DNA of 64,000 nucleotides. It comes from Coprobacillus sp. CAG:605. Its GTDB lineage: Bacteria > Bacillota_I > Bacilli_A > RF39 > UBA660. Both the position numbers and the translations under genes were made by a program. Shown here in pieces: positions 46,488 to 56,627 of the stretch (position 1 is the stretch's first letter; every line of letters starts with the position of its first letter). The stretch is taken from contig HF998225.1 in the NCBI GenBank assembly GCA_000433255.1, positions 31,502-95,501 of the forward strand, written 5' to 3'. The notes below the pieces were generated by a model. That model had not been told where the DNA came from. It made no database searches and saw only the letters and a program-made list of their open reading frames with translations.

Positions 46488-48017
46488 CTAAATTGTTGGC
46501 GCTCCACTACCTAATGGAAGTCCAACTATATACCATAATATAAGTATTACTAGTAATAAAATACCAACCATATAACTATACTTTCTTTGATATTTCAAAG
46601 ATCTAAATAACGTTATTGGTTCATCTCCTTGTTGATATTTTTCTAAGTATGCCAAGTAAATAACATAATATGCCATAATAGGAGTTATTCCATAAGTAAC
46701 ACATTCACCAAATCTAAATATTACTTGAATAAATTCTGGCGAAAACCCTGCATTCATCATAATTGGTACACAATTTCCTGCTAGTATTGTCCATTTATTT
46801 ACTGAACCAGGTAACACCATTGTTGCAATAACTACAACCAAGAAGAACAATATCAAAAGTGGAATACCTGTAAATGCACTACCACCAACTAAGTTAGACA
46901 ATGCCCCAACTATAACTGTTCCAATATTTGATTTCTTAAACACATTAATTAAAACCGACGCTAGTAAAATCAAAACAATTGGTTTACCTATTTCATCTAA
47001 GGAATGACCTAAATCATCACAAAAATCATTATTATTCTTAATCGTTTTCGCTCCAAGTCCATAAAATAGACCTAGTAATACAAAAAGCATTGTAATTATA
47101 AAGACAAAACCTTGAGAGAAGAAACTATCTGGACTAAATAATTTATCTATATATAAAACCTGTTTATAATCTAATAAATTACCCCCAAATGGCACATTAG
47201 GAATAATATTATATATAAAGAATAATACATATACTAATCCCACTGTACCAGCAAATAATAACCCTCTAAGCTCTCTTTTAGTTAGCTTAAATTCTTTCTT
47301 TTCTTCTTTAAATTCATACTTTTCAACTTCATTAACCATAAATTTTTCAGTTATAAAAGTAATTAATATTGATACCAAAATAGCCGCTACTAACATTATT
47401 AAGAAATACGACCAAACTCCCATAGTATAATTATTATCTAAAATATGGGAAGCATTTAAAGTAATATTCATTAAACTAGAATCTACACTTGTAAATATAA
47501 CACTTAATCCCGTTCCACAAGTTAACCCAGCAAATGATGCTACAATTCCTATCAAAGGATTTCTCCTTCCATATAAGAACACTAAAGCACTTAAAGGTAT
47601 CATTATTACATAACCAAGTTCCCCAGCTAGACTAAATAAAATCGAAATAAGCACTATTGCAAAAGTAATTGTTTTTTTCTGAGCATTCTTCGTTATCAAC
47701 GTAAAAGTTGTCTTTAAAAAACCACTCTTCTCCATAACACCAATTCCAATAAGAATTATTATCAACATCGATAATGGTGTAAACGCTACAAAGTTAGAAA
47801 CAGTTGAAGAAAATATATACTTAAGCCCACTTAAACTAAACATATTTTCTACACTAACTAAAGTCTTATCATAAGTATTAGTAACTGAATTTACTTCATT
47901 ATAAGTAACACTAACTCTAAATAACGATAAAATACCACTAAGTACTATTGTTAACCCAATTAGAATAACTAATGTCATTATAGGATTTAATTTAATCTTA
48001 CTCTTAGTTTTGTTCAT
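46488..48017 (-). CDS. AbgT-family transporter
   Basis: 509 residues, about 11-13 membrane helices, with the family segments GSVNKWTILAGNCVPIMMNAGFSPE and FAGLTCGTGLSVIF. AbgT members transport p-aminobenzoyl-glutamate or export sulfonamides. It overlaps DUF951 by 14 nt. Start: an in-frame GTG at 48026 lies in the SD (GGGTG), the ATG at 48017 is preferred. It is an unusual tenant of the parAB operon. Confidence 0.92.
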   Translation of the reverse strand: MNKTKSKIKLNPIMTLVILIGLTIVLSGILSLFRVSVTYNEVNSVTNTYDKTLVSVENMFSLSGLKYIFSSTVSNFVAFTPLSMLIIILIGIGVMEKSGFLKTTFTLITKNAQKKTITFAIVLISILFSLAGELGYVIMIPLSALVFLYGRRNPLIGIVASFAGLTCGTGLSVIFTSVDSSLMNITLNASHILDNNYTMGVWSYFLIMLVAAILVSILITFITEKFMVNEVEKYEFKEEKKEFKLTKRELRGLLFAGTVGLVYVLFFIYNIIPNVPFGGNLLDYKQVLYIDKLFSPDSFFSQGFVFIITMLFVLLGLFYGLGAKTIKNNNDFCDDLGHSLDEIGKPIVLILLASVLINVFKKSNIGTVIVGALSNLVGGSAFTGIPLLILFFLVVVIATMVLPGSVNKWTILAGNCVPIMMNAGFSPEFIQVIFRFGECVTYGITPIMAYYVIYLAYLEKYQQGDEPITLFRSLKYQRKYSYMVGILLLVILILWYIVGLPLGSGAPTI

Positions 48018-48204
48018 TCTTATCACCCAAAACTTTCTTTAATTTACGATTAAACTCTAATCTATCCATCATAATTTCTCTACCACAATTATTGCATTGA
48101 ATTTTTATATCCACCCCAACACGGGTAATTTTCCATTCATTTGTCCCACAAGCATGAGGCTTTTTCATTATAACATTATCATTTAATTTATAATTATTTT
48201 CCAT
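48004..48204 (-). CDS. Small zinc-ribbon-like DUF951 protein
   Basis: 66 residues. KKPHACGTNEWKITRVGVDIKIQCNNCGREIMMDR matches the DUF951 (YyzM) family, which is usually near ychF/rpsF at the origin. It has a C and a CxxC that could bind zinc. Function unknown. It overlaps mscS by 11 nt and abgT by 14 nt. Confidence 0.85.
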   Translation of the reverse strand: MENNYKLNDNVIMKKPHACGTNEWKITRVGVDIKIQCNNCGREIMMDRLEFNRKLKKVLGDKNEQN

Positions 48205-49009
48205 TATGCACCTCTATTTGTGGATATGGTATCTTTATATCTTCTCTATCAAATGTCATCTTAACAAGTCTTAAAGCATCTCTTCTAACTTGCCATTGTT
48301 TATCTTGAACACACTCAATTTTTACCATATATCTTACTGAACTATCGCTCAAAGTATCAACTCCTAAATATTTAACTGAATTTTTCATAACATACTGAAT
48401 TTTTTCAAATTCGGGAATTAACATATTTAATACTTTTTCAGTTTTCTCTACTGGTTCTTCATAAGCTACATCAAGTTTTAAATATACAATTGATCTAGTC
48501 TGTGATAAGTTAATTGCCTGAGTAACATTACGATTAGCAATAGCTAAAATATCACCATCAAAGTTCTTAAGCTTAGTACTCTTTAATCCAAGTTCAATAA
48601 CTTCCCCAGTAAAGCCATTAATTGTAACATAATCACCTACAATATAATAATTCTCTAGTATTATTGTAATTCCGCTAATAAAATCTTTTAAAGTATCTTG
48701 AAAAGCTAAACCTATTACTGCAGAAAACACTCCTAATCCAGCAATAATAGACTTCGTATCTATACCATATGTTTCTAAAATAATTATACCTACTATCACA
48801 ACAATAATATATTTAATCACATTAGAACTTAATTCTACAATAGTCTTTCTTTTCTTAGTCTCATAAGCACTTTTACTACCATACTCTAAAGCTTTCTTGA
48901 CCCCTGATCTAATAATTCTATAAATCAAATACCCAATAGTAATTGCTAGAATAGGAACATAAACTCTCGGTTTAAAAAGAATTTCTAAAATTTTATCAAA
49001 AAACTTCAT
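48194..49009 (-). CDS. MscS-family mechanosensitive channel
   Basis: 271 residues. About three membrane helices (~10-115), with the pore-lining third helix GLGVFSAVIGLAFQDTLKDFISG and a cytoplasmic beta domain (VGDYVTINGFTGEVIELGLKSTKL). It protects cells from osmotic downshock. In the B. subtilis origin region yyaB-yyaD lie here, so the position is conserved but identity differs. The gap to parB is 1 nt. Confidence 0.93.
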   Translation of the reverse strand: MKFFDKILEILFKPRVYVPILAITIGYLIYRIIRSGVKKALEYGSKSAYETKKRKTIVELSSNVIKYIIVVIVGIIILETYGIDTKSIIAGLGVFSAVIGLAFQDTLKDFISGITIILENYYIVGDYVTINGFTGEVIELGLKSTKLKNFDGDILAIANRNVTQAINLSQTRSIVYLKLDVAYEEPVEKTEKVLNMLIPEFEKIQYVMKNSVKYLGVDTLSDSSVRYMVKIECVQDKQWQVRRDALRLVKMTFDREDIKIPYPQIEVHNGK

Positions 49010-49010
49010 A

Positions 49011-49898
49011 TTAACCTTCTATCTCTATATTAAGAGATTCTAAAATACGTTCTAATTCTTGAGTCGAGTTAAATGGTATTTCAATTTTTTTATTACCTAT
49101 TTTAACTCTTGTTCCCGTTTTTTCTCTTAAAGCATTTTCATATATTATATATTTATTTGAATCACTTACTTTTGTTGTATGTTGAGGATTAATCTTAGGC
49201 AACGCCTCATCCCTAGCAATATTTTCAATTGTTCTAACATTTAATCCCTCAGTTATAATTTTATCTGCTAATCTATCAATTTGTTCTTCATCTTCAAGTT
49301 TTGATAGCGCTCTTGCATGAGACATCGTTAGTTTATTTTCTTCAACATATTTCTTTGTTGTTTCTGGTAATTTCAAAAGTCCTAAAATATTAGTAATATA
49401 ACTTCTACTCTTGCCAAACTTTTTAGCTAATTCATCTTGAGTCATATTACTTGATTTAAGAATATTATCATATGCCATAGCTTCTTCAATGGGGTTTAAA
49501 TTTTCTCTTTGGATATTTTCAATTAACGCTATTTCCATCATTTCTTGGTCATTGAAATTTTTAATTATCGCTGGTATTGTCTTAAGTCCTGCAATTCTTG
49601 AAGCCTTAGTACGACGTTCACCAGCAACTAACTCATATCCTTTAATACTTTTCTTAACAATAATTGGTTGAACAATTCCATGTTCTTTAATTGATTCTGC
49701 TAATTCATTTAAAGCCTCTTCATCAAATATTTTACGAGGCTGATAAGGATTACTTCTTATCTCATCTAAAGAAATTTCTACTATTTCATTTGGTTTAGCC
49801 TCTTCAACTAAACCTTTTTCAAAGTTATCAAAATCAATTCTTTCATTAGAAAATAATTGCTCTAACCCTTTACCTAATGCTTTTCTCTTAGTTTCCAT
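49011..49898 (-). CDS. parB: Chromosome partition protein ParB/Spo0J
   Basis: 295 residues. N-terminal ParB/Srx domain with the CTP-binding motif GERR (in ELVAGERRTKASR), then HTH (TQDELAKKFGKSRSYITNILGLLKLP) that reads parS, and a C-terminal dimerisation region. Start MERTKRKALGKGLEQLF matches family. It overlaps parA by 11 nt. No parS consensus is seen in the window. Confidence 0.97.
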   Translation of the reverse strand: METKRKALGKGLEQLFSNERIDFDNFEKGLVEEAKPNEIVEISLDEIRSNPYQPRKIFDEEALNELAESIKEHGIVQPIIVKKSIKGYELVAGERRTKASRIAGLKTIPAIIKNFNDQEMMEIALIENIQRENLNPIEEAMAYDNILKSSNMTQDELAKKFGKSRSYITNILGLLKLPETTKKYVEENKLTMSHARALSKLEDEEQIDRLADKIITEGLNVRTIENIARDEALPKINPQHTTKVSDSNKYIIYENALREKTGTRVKIGNKKIEIPFNSTQELERILESLNIEIEG

Positions 49899-50673
49899 TT
49901 CTACTAATTACCTCCTTAGCTAAATTTTGATAAGCCAAAGTCGCTCTACTTTCTGGGTCATAATCACTTATTGGCTTCCCATGACTTGGCGCTTCAACTA
50001 ATCTTACTAATCTTGGAATAATCGTATTAAATACTTTGTTTTTAAAATATCCTCTTATTTCTTCAATTACTTCAAGTCCTATATTAGTTCTTCCATCTAA
50101 CATAGTAAGAAGAACTCCCTCTATTTTCAAATTAGGATTCATATTCGACTGAACCATAATAACTGAATTTAATAACTGCGTAATCCCTTCCAATGCAAAG
50201 AACTCACATTGTACTGGAATAATTATTGAATTACTAGCTACTAAAGCATTCATAGTTGTAATTCCTAAAGATGGCTGGCAGTCAATAATTATATAATCAA
50301 ACTTTTCAAGTAATGGTTCAATACTAAGTTTTAACTGTTCATTTTGTCTAAAGTTAGAATCTTCTAACATGGCCTTAACAAACTCTACATCTACACCAGC
50401 TAAATTTAATGTTGCCGGAATAATACTTAAGTTCTTAAACTTAGTCTTTATTATAGCTTCTTTAGCTTCACAAGCCCCAGTCATAACGTCATAAATATCA
50501 TGCTTTATATCGCCATTATTTAATCCTAACCCTGTTGAAGCATTACCCTGAGGGTCTAAATCAATTAATAATGTTTTCTTACCTTCTTTACCCAACGCAG
50601 CTGCTAAATTAATACTTGAAGTAGTCTTTCCTACTCCCCCTTTTTGATTAACTAATGAAATAACTTTTGCCAT
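49888..50673 (-). CDS. parA: Chromosome partition ATPase ParA/Soj
   Basis: 261 residues. Deviant Walker A KGGVGKTT near residue 11, Walker A' DLDPQGNAST and Walker B-like region DYIIIDCQPSLG. Soj controls DnaA and, with Spo0J, segregation of the origin. Own promoter at 50714-50742 region (minus strand AAGACA, 17 nt, TAAAAT). Confidence 0.97.
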   Translation of the reverse strand: MAKVISLVNQKGGVGKTTSSINLAAALGKEGKKTLLIDLDPQGNASTGLGLNNGDIKHDIYDVMTGACEAKEAIIKTKFKNLSIIPATLNLAGVDVEFVKAMLEDSNFRQNEQLKLSIEPLLEKFDYIIIDCQPSLGITTMNALVASNSIIIPVQCEFFALEGITQLLNSVIMVQSNMNPNLKIEGVLLTMLDGRTNIGLEVIEEIRGYFKNKVFNTIIPRLVRLVEAPSHGKPISDYDPESRATLAYQNLAKEVISRNGN

Positions 50674-50776
50674 ACTCTATACCACCTTTATATACATTGC
50701 TCTTTAATTTTATCATATAAAGTAGATTTTGTCTTAAATTTTCTCTAAAATTTCTTATTTGTAATTTGAGAATCCC

Positions 50777-50808
50777 AAAATAAAAGAACTAGACTACTTA
50801 TCTAATTC
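50777..50808 (-). terminator. Terminator of tilS-ftsH
   Basis: Minus strand GAATTAGA-TAAGTAG-TCTAGTTC (one G-U pair) followed by TTTTATTTT; overlaps the ftsH stop. Confidence 0.75.
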
Positions 50809-52767
50809 TTCAATAGCTTTTTCTAATTCTTCTCTAGTCATCTTTTGATAACCTTTAATTCCTTTAGCTTTTGCTACTTCTTTTAGTTTTACCATCGTTG
50901 GTTCTGCACTAACTTGTGGCTCAACAGGACACATCTTGCCAGTTTCTACTAAACATTCAATTTGTTCCTTAGTTAAAGTCTCATGTTCTACTAAGGCATC
51001 TGCAAGTAAGTGAACTAAATCTTCGTTTTCTTTTAAGATTTTAACTGCCTTATCATAGCAATCTTCAATAATTTTACGAACAGCTTTATCAATTTCTAAA
51101 GCAACTTGGTCTGAGAAATTCTTAGTTTTATTATAATCTCTACCTAAGAAAACCCCTTCACTTTCTTCTTCTAATTGCATTGGTCCTAAATCAGACATAC
51201 CATATTTAGTTACCATACTACGAGCAATTCTTGTTGCTTTCTTAAAGTCATCACTAGCACCAGTAGTAGTTTCACCTAAGAATAATTTTTCTGAAGCTCG
51301 ACCACCAAGTAACCCAGTAATTTGACATTCTAATTCTTCTTTAGTCATAATACCAATTTTATCTTCTTTTGGAAGCATCATAGTATAACCACCAGCAACA
51401 CCACGAGGAATAATAGTAATCTTATGTACTTCTTGAGCATCAGCAAGTTTAATACCAATAACAGCATGACCAGATTCATGAATTGCTACTAAACGCTTTT
51501 CTTTTTCCGTAATCTTTCTTGAAGTCTTAGCAGGTCCCATTAAAACTCTATCTGTAGCTTCGTCTACTTCATCCATTCCAATAGCATTCTTATTTCTTCT
51601 TACTGCAAGTAAAGCTGCTTCATTAAGAAGATTTTCTAAGTCCGCACCACTAAATCCTGGTGTTCTTTGACTAATAGCCGCTAAATTAACACTCTTATCA
51701 AAAGTCTTATTTCTAGCATGAACCTTTAATATTTCTTCTCTTTCTTTAGCATCCGGAAGACTTACAGTAACTTGTCTATCAAATCTACCTGGACGTAAAA
51801 GTGCTGGATCTAAAACATCAGGTCTATTAGTAGCGGCAATGATAATAATTCCTTCATTAGCGCCAAAACCATCCATTTCAGTTAATAATTGGTTTAATGT
51901 TTGTTCACGTTCATCATGTCCACCACCAATACCAGAACCTCTTTGTCTACCAACAGCATCGATTTCATCAATAAATATTAGACAAGGTGCACTTTGTTTA
52001 GCTTGTTTAAACATATCACGAACACGACTAGCACCAACACCAACGAACAATTCTACAAAATCAGAACCAGAAATATAATAGAAAGGTACATTAGCTTCCC
52101 CCGCTACTGCCTTAGCAAGTAATGTTTTACCAGTTCCCGGAGGCCCTACAAGTAAGACACCCTTAGGAATTCTTGCCCCTAACTTTTGAAACTTCTTAGG
52201 ATTTTTTAAGAAATCAATAAGTTCAGCAACTTCTTCTTTTTCTTCCTTTAAACCAGCAACATCACTAAATCTAACCTTGCCACCATCTTCACTTAACTTA
52301 GCTCTACTTCTACCAAAGTCCATTGACTTATTATTGCCTGAAGCCATTTTCATAAACATAACATAGCCAACACCACAAACAAGTAAAATTGGAACTACAT
52401 TAACTAAGATATACAATACAGTACTAGAACCAGGATCTTTATTGGTATCATATAAATTTAAATTATGAGACTCTGCATAATTAGTAACTGTATCCATTTG
52501 TTCTTTAATAATTTTTACAGTAAACGATTCATTACTCTTATAACCATCAATTTTACCAGTAATATAATAAATTGATTCATCACTCTTTGGTGTAACAGTC
52601 ATTTCAGTAACCTTATTTTCTTTTATATAATTTAAGAAATCTCCTGTTTTTAAATCATGAACACTTGATTTACCTCCACTATATACAAAAAGAACACTAC
52701 ATATTACAATCACTAATATCAAATATGGTAATGATTGCATTATTGAATTTTTTCTTTTTTTATTCAT
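50794..52767 (-). CDS. ftsH: Membrane AAA+ zinc protease FtsH
   Basis: 657 residues. Membrane helices at ~10-30 and ~115-140, AAA+ domain with Walker A GPPGTGKT, Walker B IFIDEIDA and the SRH arginine region, then the zinc motif HESGH and a C-terminal part. It degrades misfolded membrane proteins and regulators, and in Bacillus is needed for sporulation. Start overlaps tilS end by 8 nt; hprT, common between them in Bacillus, is absent. Confidence 0.98.
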   Translation of the reverse strand: MNKKRKNSIMQSLPYLILVIVICSVLFVYSGGKSSVHDLKTGDFLNYIKENKVTEMTVTPKSDESIYYITGKIDGYKSNESFTVKIIKEQMDTVTNYAESHNLNLYDTNKDPGSSTVLYILVNVVPILLVCGVGYVMFMKMASGNNKSMDFGRSRAKLSEDGGKVRFSDVAGLKEEKEEVAELIDFLKNPKKFQKLGARIPKGVLLVGPPGTGKTLLAKAVAGEANVPFYYISGSDFVELFVGVGASRVRDMFKQAKQSAPCLIFIDEIDAVGRQRGSGIGGGHDEREQTLNQLLTEMDGFGANEGIIIIAATNRPDVLDPALLRPGRFDRQVTVSLPDAKEREEILKVHARNKTFDKSVNLAAISQRTPGFSGADLENLLNEAALLAVRRNKNAIGMDEVDEATDRVLMGPAKTSRKITEKEKRLVAIHESGHAVIGIKLADAQEVHKITIIPRGVAGGYTMMLPKEDKIGIMTKEELECQITGLLGGRASEKLFLGETTTGASDDFKKATRIARSMVTKYGMSDLGPMQLEEESEGVFLGRDYNKTKNFSDQVALEIDKAVRKIIEDCYDKAVKILKENEDLVHLLADALVEHETLTKEQIECLVETGKMCPVEPQVSAEPTMVKLKEVAKAKGIKGYQKMTREELEKAIEELDK

Positions 52768-54091
52768 AATCTTCTCCTTCTTTTTTATACTTAAGTATTA
52801 TATCATATTTTTCATTAATGTCTTTATCAAATTTTGTTTTTTTAATACCCGGTACAAAGACAATTTCATCATTACTATCAACAACTAATAATAACCCATC
52901 TCTAAACTCTTTATCCACTTTTTCATCTATTAAAACACTTTTAAGTTTTCTTGTACCATTAAAATTCTTAATTCTAATTTTATCACCGTTTATTCTTGTT
53001 CTTACATATAACGGCATCTTAACCTCACTACTTAAAAGCCTTGTTGTATAATTACTCGTATCAATACTTTTTTTAACAACTTCTAATCTTTGATTATTAC
53101 CTTCAAAAACTTCATTCAATAAGACTTTATCTATCTTACTATATTTAACTATTTTAAAATATCCCTCATTATAACTCTTTACAAAATTATACATCAAAGG
53201 CAAACTTACTTTACCATTTGGCTTCTTACTTAAACAAAGATTTATTATTTCTTTAGTATTATTACTTGTAATCAAATATAGACTATCTTTATAAATGCCA
53301 CGAATTATTACTTCCAACACTCTTCTTTTTATAACGTCATCTAACTTATTAAACTCTGCAATATTTAACTTCTTATTGACATAAATCTCTTCTAACTTTT
53401 TTAAAGCCACCTTATTAATATAATTATAATTAGCAAGTAATTCTTCTTGATACTCTAAAAACTTCAAATGAACATTACTATTTTCTTTCTTTAATAACGG
53501 AATAATATTCCCACGAATACGATTTCTAATATGATCCATTTCAAAATTACTTTGATCAATACGGTAATCAATATTATTATTGTCTAAATATTTAACAATA
53601 TCCTCTTTTGTATAAAAAATTAATGGTCTTACCAAATAAAAATCATCTACCATACTTTTAATAGAAAACCCAGAATAACCCTTAATATTCGATCCTCTTA
53701 CTATCTTCATTAATACAGTTTCTATTAAATCGTCACCATGATGAGCCGTCATAATATACTTAGCATGATATTTTAAAGCAATTTCTTTAAAAAATTCATA
53801 ACGTAATTTCCTAGCTTCTGCCTCAAAGTTTTTCTCTATTTTAGCTAAAGTTTTAAGTTCAAAAAAGCATTTATTATCTAAAGCAAATTTTCTTACGAAT
53901 GCTTCTTCTTCTAAAGCTTCCCTTCTAACCATATGATTAACATGACATACTACTATTTTAATATTCACTTGCTCACGAACTCGAAGTAATAAACTAAGAA
54001 GACACATAGAATCCGGTCCCCCAGACACTCCTAAAACAACAGTATCATCATCATTTAAAAGCTTATTTAAGTATTCCATACTTCTATTCAT
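52760..54091 (-). CDS. tilS: tRNA(Ile)-lysidine synthase
   Basis: 443 residues. The PP-loop motif GVSGGPDSM, HxHx in VCHVNHMVRREALEEEAF, HHGDD and a C-terminal domain. TilS modifies C34 of tRNA-Ile(CAU) to lysidine so that it reads AUA. The ATG at 54089-54091 has an SD (AAGGAAG); an alternative GTG further upstream (54121) lies inside the promoter, which excludes it. Predicted promoter just ahead. Confidence 0.95.
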   Translation of the reverse strand: MNRSMEYLNKLLNDDDTVVLGVSGGPDSMCLLSLLLRVREQVNIKIVVCHVNHMVRREALEEEAFVRKFALDNKCFFELKTLAKIEKNFEAEARKLRYEFFKEIALKYHAKYIMTAHHGDDLIETVLMKIVRGSNIKGYSGFSIKSMVDDFYLVRPLIFYTKEDIVKYLDNNNIDYRIDQSNFEMDHIRNRIRGNIIPLLKKENSNVHLKFLEYQEELLANYNYINKVALKKLEEIYVNKKLNIAEFNKLDDVIKRRVLEVIIRGIYKDSLYLITSNNTKEIINLCLSKKPNGKVSLPLMYNFVKSYNEGYFKIVKYSKIDKVLLNEVFEGNNQRLEVVKKSIDTSNYTTRLLSSEVKMPLYVRTRINGDKIRIKNFNGTRKLKSVLIDEKVDKEFRDGLLLVVDSNDEIVFVPGIKKTKFDKDINEKYDIILKYKKEGEDYE

Positions 54092-54112
54092 ATAATCTTC
54101 CTTACGCCATGT

Positions 54113-54141
54113 ATCATACACTAGTTTTTTACTTAGTGCAA
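54113..54141 (-). promoter_or_regulatory. Promoter of tilS-ftsH
   Basis: Minus strand TTGCAC (54136-54141), 17-nt spacer, TATGAT (54113-54118); predicted start ~54106, which leaves a 15-nt leader and supports the tilS ATG at 54091. Confidence 0.7.
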
Positions 54142-54196
54142 GCCTTTTTCAAAAACTTTTTCCGTCCCCAAAAACTAGTTAGTAACTATTGCTTTT

Positions 54197-55057
54197 CTAA
54201 TACTTTCTAAGTCTTTTTCTTCTTTCCTTATCTAAATAACCCGTTTCATAAGAATTAACAACACTAACAAAAGCCTCACTATCAATAACCTTTATAGCCT
54301 GCATAATCTCAACATAAAAACTAGTTTTAATCGAACACATCAAAATCTTCTCATGTACTTTAGAATATCCACCTTCACCATCCATAATAGTAACACCATA
54401 ATGATACCTTGAAATTATATACCTTCTAATCTCATCATACTTTTTTGAAGTAATAAACAATATCTTATCGTCATTAATACCAAACATAAATCTATTACTA
54501 CATAAACTAATTAATACCAAGATAATAAGGGCATATATCATATGTTCTAATCCAAAAACAAAACCACATAAACACACAATCATACCATCAACCATAATCA
54601 TAGCTTTAGATAAAGGAATTTTAAAATACTTAGAAATAATACTTTCAATTATATCCGTACCCCCTGTAGTAAAACCATTCTTAAATATAATACCACATCC
54701 ATATCCCGAAATTAGTCCCCCAACCACGGCTTGTATTAAAATATCCACATCACTTAAATTAATAATCGTACTAATATTACTCGTCAAGCTCATAAAAATA
54801 GGTACTAAAATAGAGCCCAAAATAGTACCTCTAGTATCTTCCCAACCCAAAAATACAAACGATACTCCAATTAAAATAACATTTACTACATAAATAAAAT
54901 ATAATGGTGAAATATTAAAAAAACTACTTAATATTATTGCCAACCCCGATACACCCGTAGCAGCTAAATCATTAGGTACAAAAAACAAATTAAAAGAAAT
55001 AGCAACCATTAAAGTGCCAACTACTAACCAAACATACTTTTTTATAATACCCACCAA
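54197..55057 (-). CDS. YitT family membrane protein (copy 2)
   Basis: 286 residues. Five or six membrane helices then a DUF2179 C-terminal domain. NDLAATGVSGLAIIL and KNGFTTGGTDIIESII are the family motifs. Distinct from the copy at 31994 (about as divergent as different family members), so two paralogues coexist. Function unknown. Confidence 0.92.
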   Translation of the reverse strand: MVGIIKKYVWLVVGTLMVAISFNLFFVPNDLAATGVSGLAIILSSFFNISPLYFIYVVNVILIGVSFVFLGWEDTRGTILGSILVPIFMSLTSNISTIINLSDVDILIQAVVGGLISGYGCGIIFKNGFTTGGTDIIESIISKYFKIPLSKAMIMVDGMIVCLCGFVFGLEHMIYALIILVLISLCSNRFMFGINDDKILFITSKKYDEIRRYIISRYHYGVTIMDGEGGYSKVHEKILMCSIKTSFYVEIMQAIKVIDSEAFVSVVNSYETGYLDKERRKRLRKY

Positions 55058-55095
55058 CCTTATCTCTAAAGTAAGTTTAACAAATTTTCACTCAA

Positions 55096-55127
55096 TTAAA
55101 AAGACCTAAAACTAAAATTAAGTCTTT
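55096..55127 (-). terminator. Terminator after dapF remnant and prfB operon
   Basis: Minus strand AAAGACTTA, ~10-nt loop, TAGGTCTTT (one G-U pair), then T. It overlaps the stop of the pseudogene. Confidence 0.75.
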
Positions 55128-55539
55128 AAATAAAACTCTTAACATCTAAATCAACTAGTTTTCCCTCAAAAACCGTCATAGCTAGGCCAGTCATATATAC
55201 ATGATTATTATCATTATATAAAATATCCAAATTACCACCCAAAAGTTTTACCTTAACATTACAAGAAGTAACTCCATTTGAAACACAAGTAACATCAAAT
55301 ATTTTATCTAATATTTCAATTTTTAAATTCTTAGCAATCTTAGTATTAGAAATAACAGGAATACATTCACTCTCATACTTAGGAATTCCCATATCAACAT
55401 TTAAAGTCAAAGCCTTAATTCCTGCCTTAGTATCAATAGTAATTATCCTTTTATCAGTTAAACATTTATCATAAACAAACTTAGCAACACACCTAATCCC
55501 TGCATTTTTGTAAATTCCAACATAAATTAGCTTTTCTTC
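55126..55539 (-). pseudogene. dapF: Diaminopimelate epimerase remnant, doubly deleted
   Basis: A 414-nt frame without a start codon, bounded upstream by a TAG at 55540-55542. Its translation (137 residues) aligns in order with DapF: NAGIRCVAKFVYD (normally CGNGIRC), KRIITIDTKAGIKAL, VDMGIPKYESECIPV, then VTCVS joined directly to NGVTSCNVKVKLLGG and HVYMTGLAMTVFEGK. The first ~70 residues, including the first catalytic Cys motif (MCGNG), are absent, and ~75 residues in the second half, with the second catalytic Cys (GCGNGA), are deleted. No activity is expected. It lies just downstream of prfB. Only residues after a TTG at 55408 would form a plausible-looking small protein, so translation of a fragment is possible but meaningless for epimerisation. 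Confidence 0.85.
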
Positions 55540-55548
55540 CTAATTATA

Positions 55549-56626
55549 TTATTTTTTTATTCGTAATACACTTTCAATAACTGGCATAATATCACCATCT
55601 AACACTTTCAAAGCTGCACTAGTCTCATAATTACTACGATAATCTTTTACCAAAGTATATGGTTCTAAAACATAACTTCTTATTTGACTACCAAAATTAA
55701 TACTAGATACCACACCTTTAACTTTATCTAACTCTTCTTGTTTTTTATCTAATTCTAACTTATAAAGCTTGCTTTTTAACATTTCCATAGCGCGTTCTTT
55801 ATTTCTTAACTGCGACCTTTCAACCTGACAAGTAACCACAATCTTCGTTGGTAAATGTGTAATACGAACAGCTGAATCACTAGTATTAACCGACTGCCCA
55901 CCAGCGCCACTTGAATGATACACATCAATCTTTAAATCACTTTCCTTGATTTCAATGTCAACACTCTTGTCAAACTCTGGTACAACACTTACCGAAGCAA
56001 AAGAAGTATGACGTCTCTTATTAGAATCAAAAGGAGAAATTCTTACTAGTCTGTGCACTCCTGCCTCACATTTTAAATAACCATAAGCATACAAGCCCTT
56101 AATATTTAAAGTAACTGACTTAATTCCAGCTTCCTCACCCTTTTGATAATCAACTACCTCATACTTATAATTATTTTGATCACAAAACCTTTCATACATC
56201 CTAAGAAGCATTGAAGCCCAATCACATGACTCCGTCCCCCCAGCACCTGGATGTATTTCTAAAAAACAATTTAACTCATCATAATCATTACTTAATAACA
56301 AGCTAACTTCCAGACTGTCAACTTCCTTAGTTAATTTTTCTAGATTATTTTTTATCTCTTCGTTAAAACTCTCATCTTCTAATTCCAAGAGTTCTAAAAT
56401 TATCTCCAACTCACCCCTAGCGTCATGATATCCTTTTAGTTCCTTTTTTAAATGCGTAAGCTCTTGATTAACTCTATTAGCCCTCGAGGTATCATCCCAA
56501 AAACCCGGTTCATTCATAAAAGCTTCTAAGTCTTTTATCCTTTCTAACTTAACATCTTCGTCAAAGTAACCTCCCAATATCACTAAGTCTGATCTTTAAA
56601 TCTTCACATAATTTATTATTATCCAT
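55549..56626 (-). CDS. prfB: Peptide chain release factor 2, programmed +1 frameshift
   Basis: 358 residues after frameshifting. Frame 0 starts at ATG 56624-56626 and reads 21 codons to CTT followed by TGA (56561-56563). A GGGAGG SD-like sequence 3 nt ahead of CTT, as in E. coli, drives slippage; translation resumes at GAC (56560-56562). The rest holds the GGQ catalytic motif (GAGGQSVNTSDSAVRI) and an SPF release-factor-2 anticodon (RISPFDSNKRRHTSF). Its UGA recognition implies standard code. The apparent start at 56583 (GTG) is an artifact of the shifted frame. Confidence 0.97.
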
Positions 56627-56627
56627 A

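Noticed and set aside
54092..54121. Upstream start of tilS (MYDTWRKEDY)
   Set aside because: The codon is GTG and it falls in the -10 region of the likely promoter; the ATG at 54091 has an SD.
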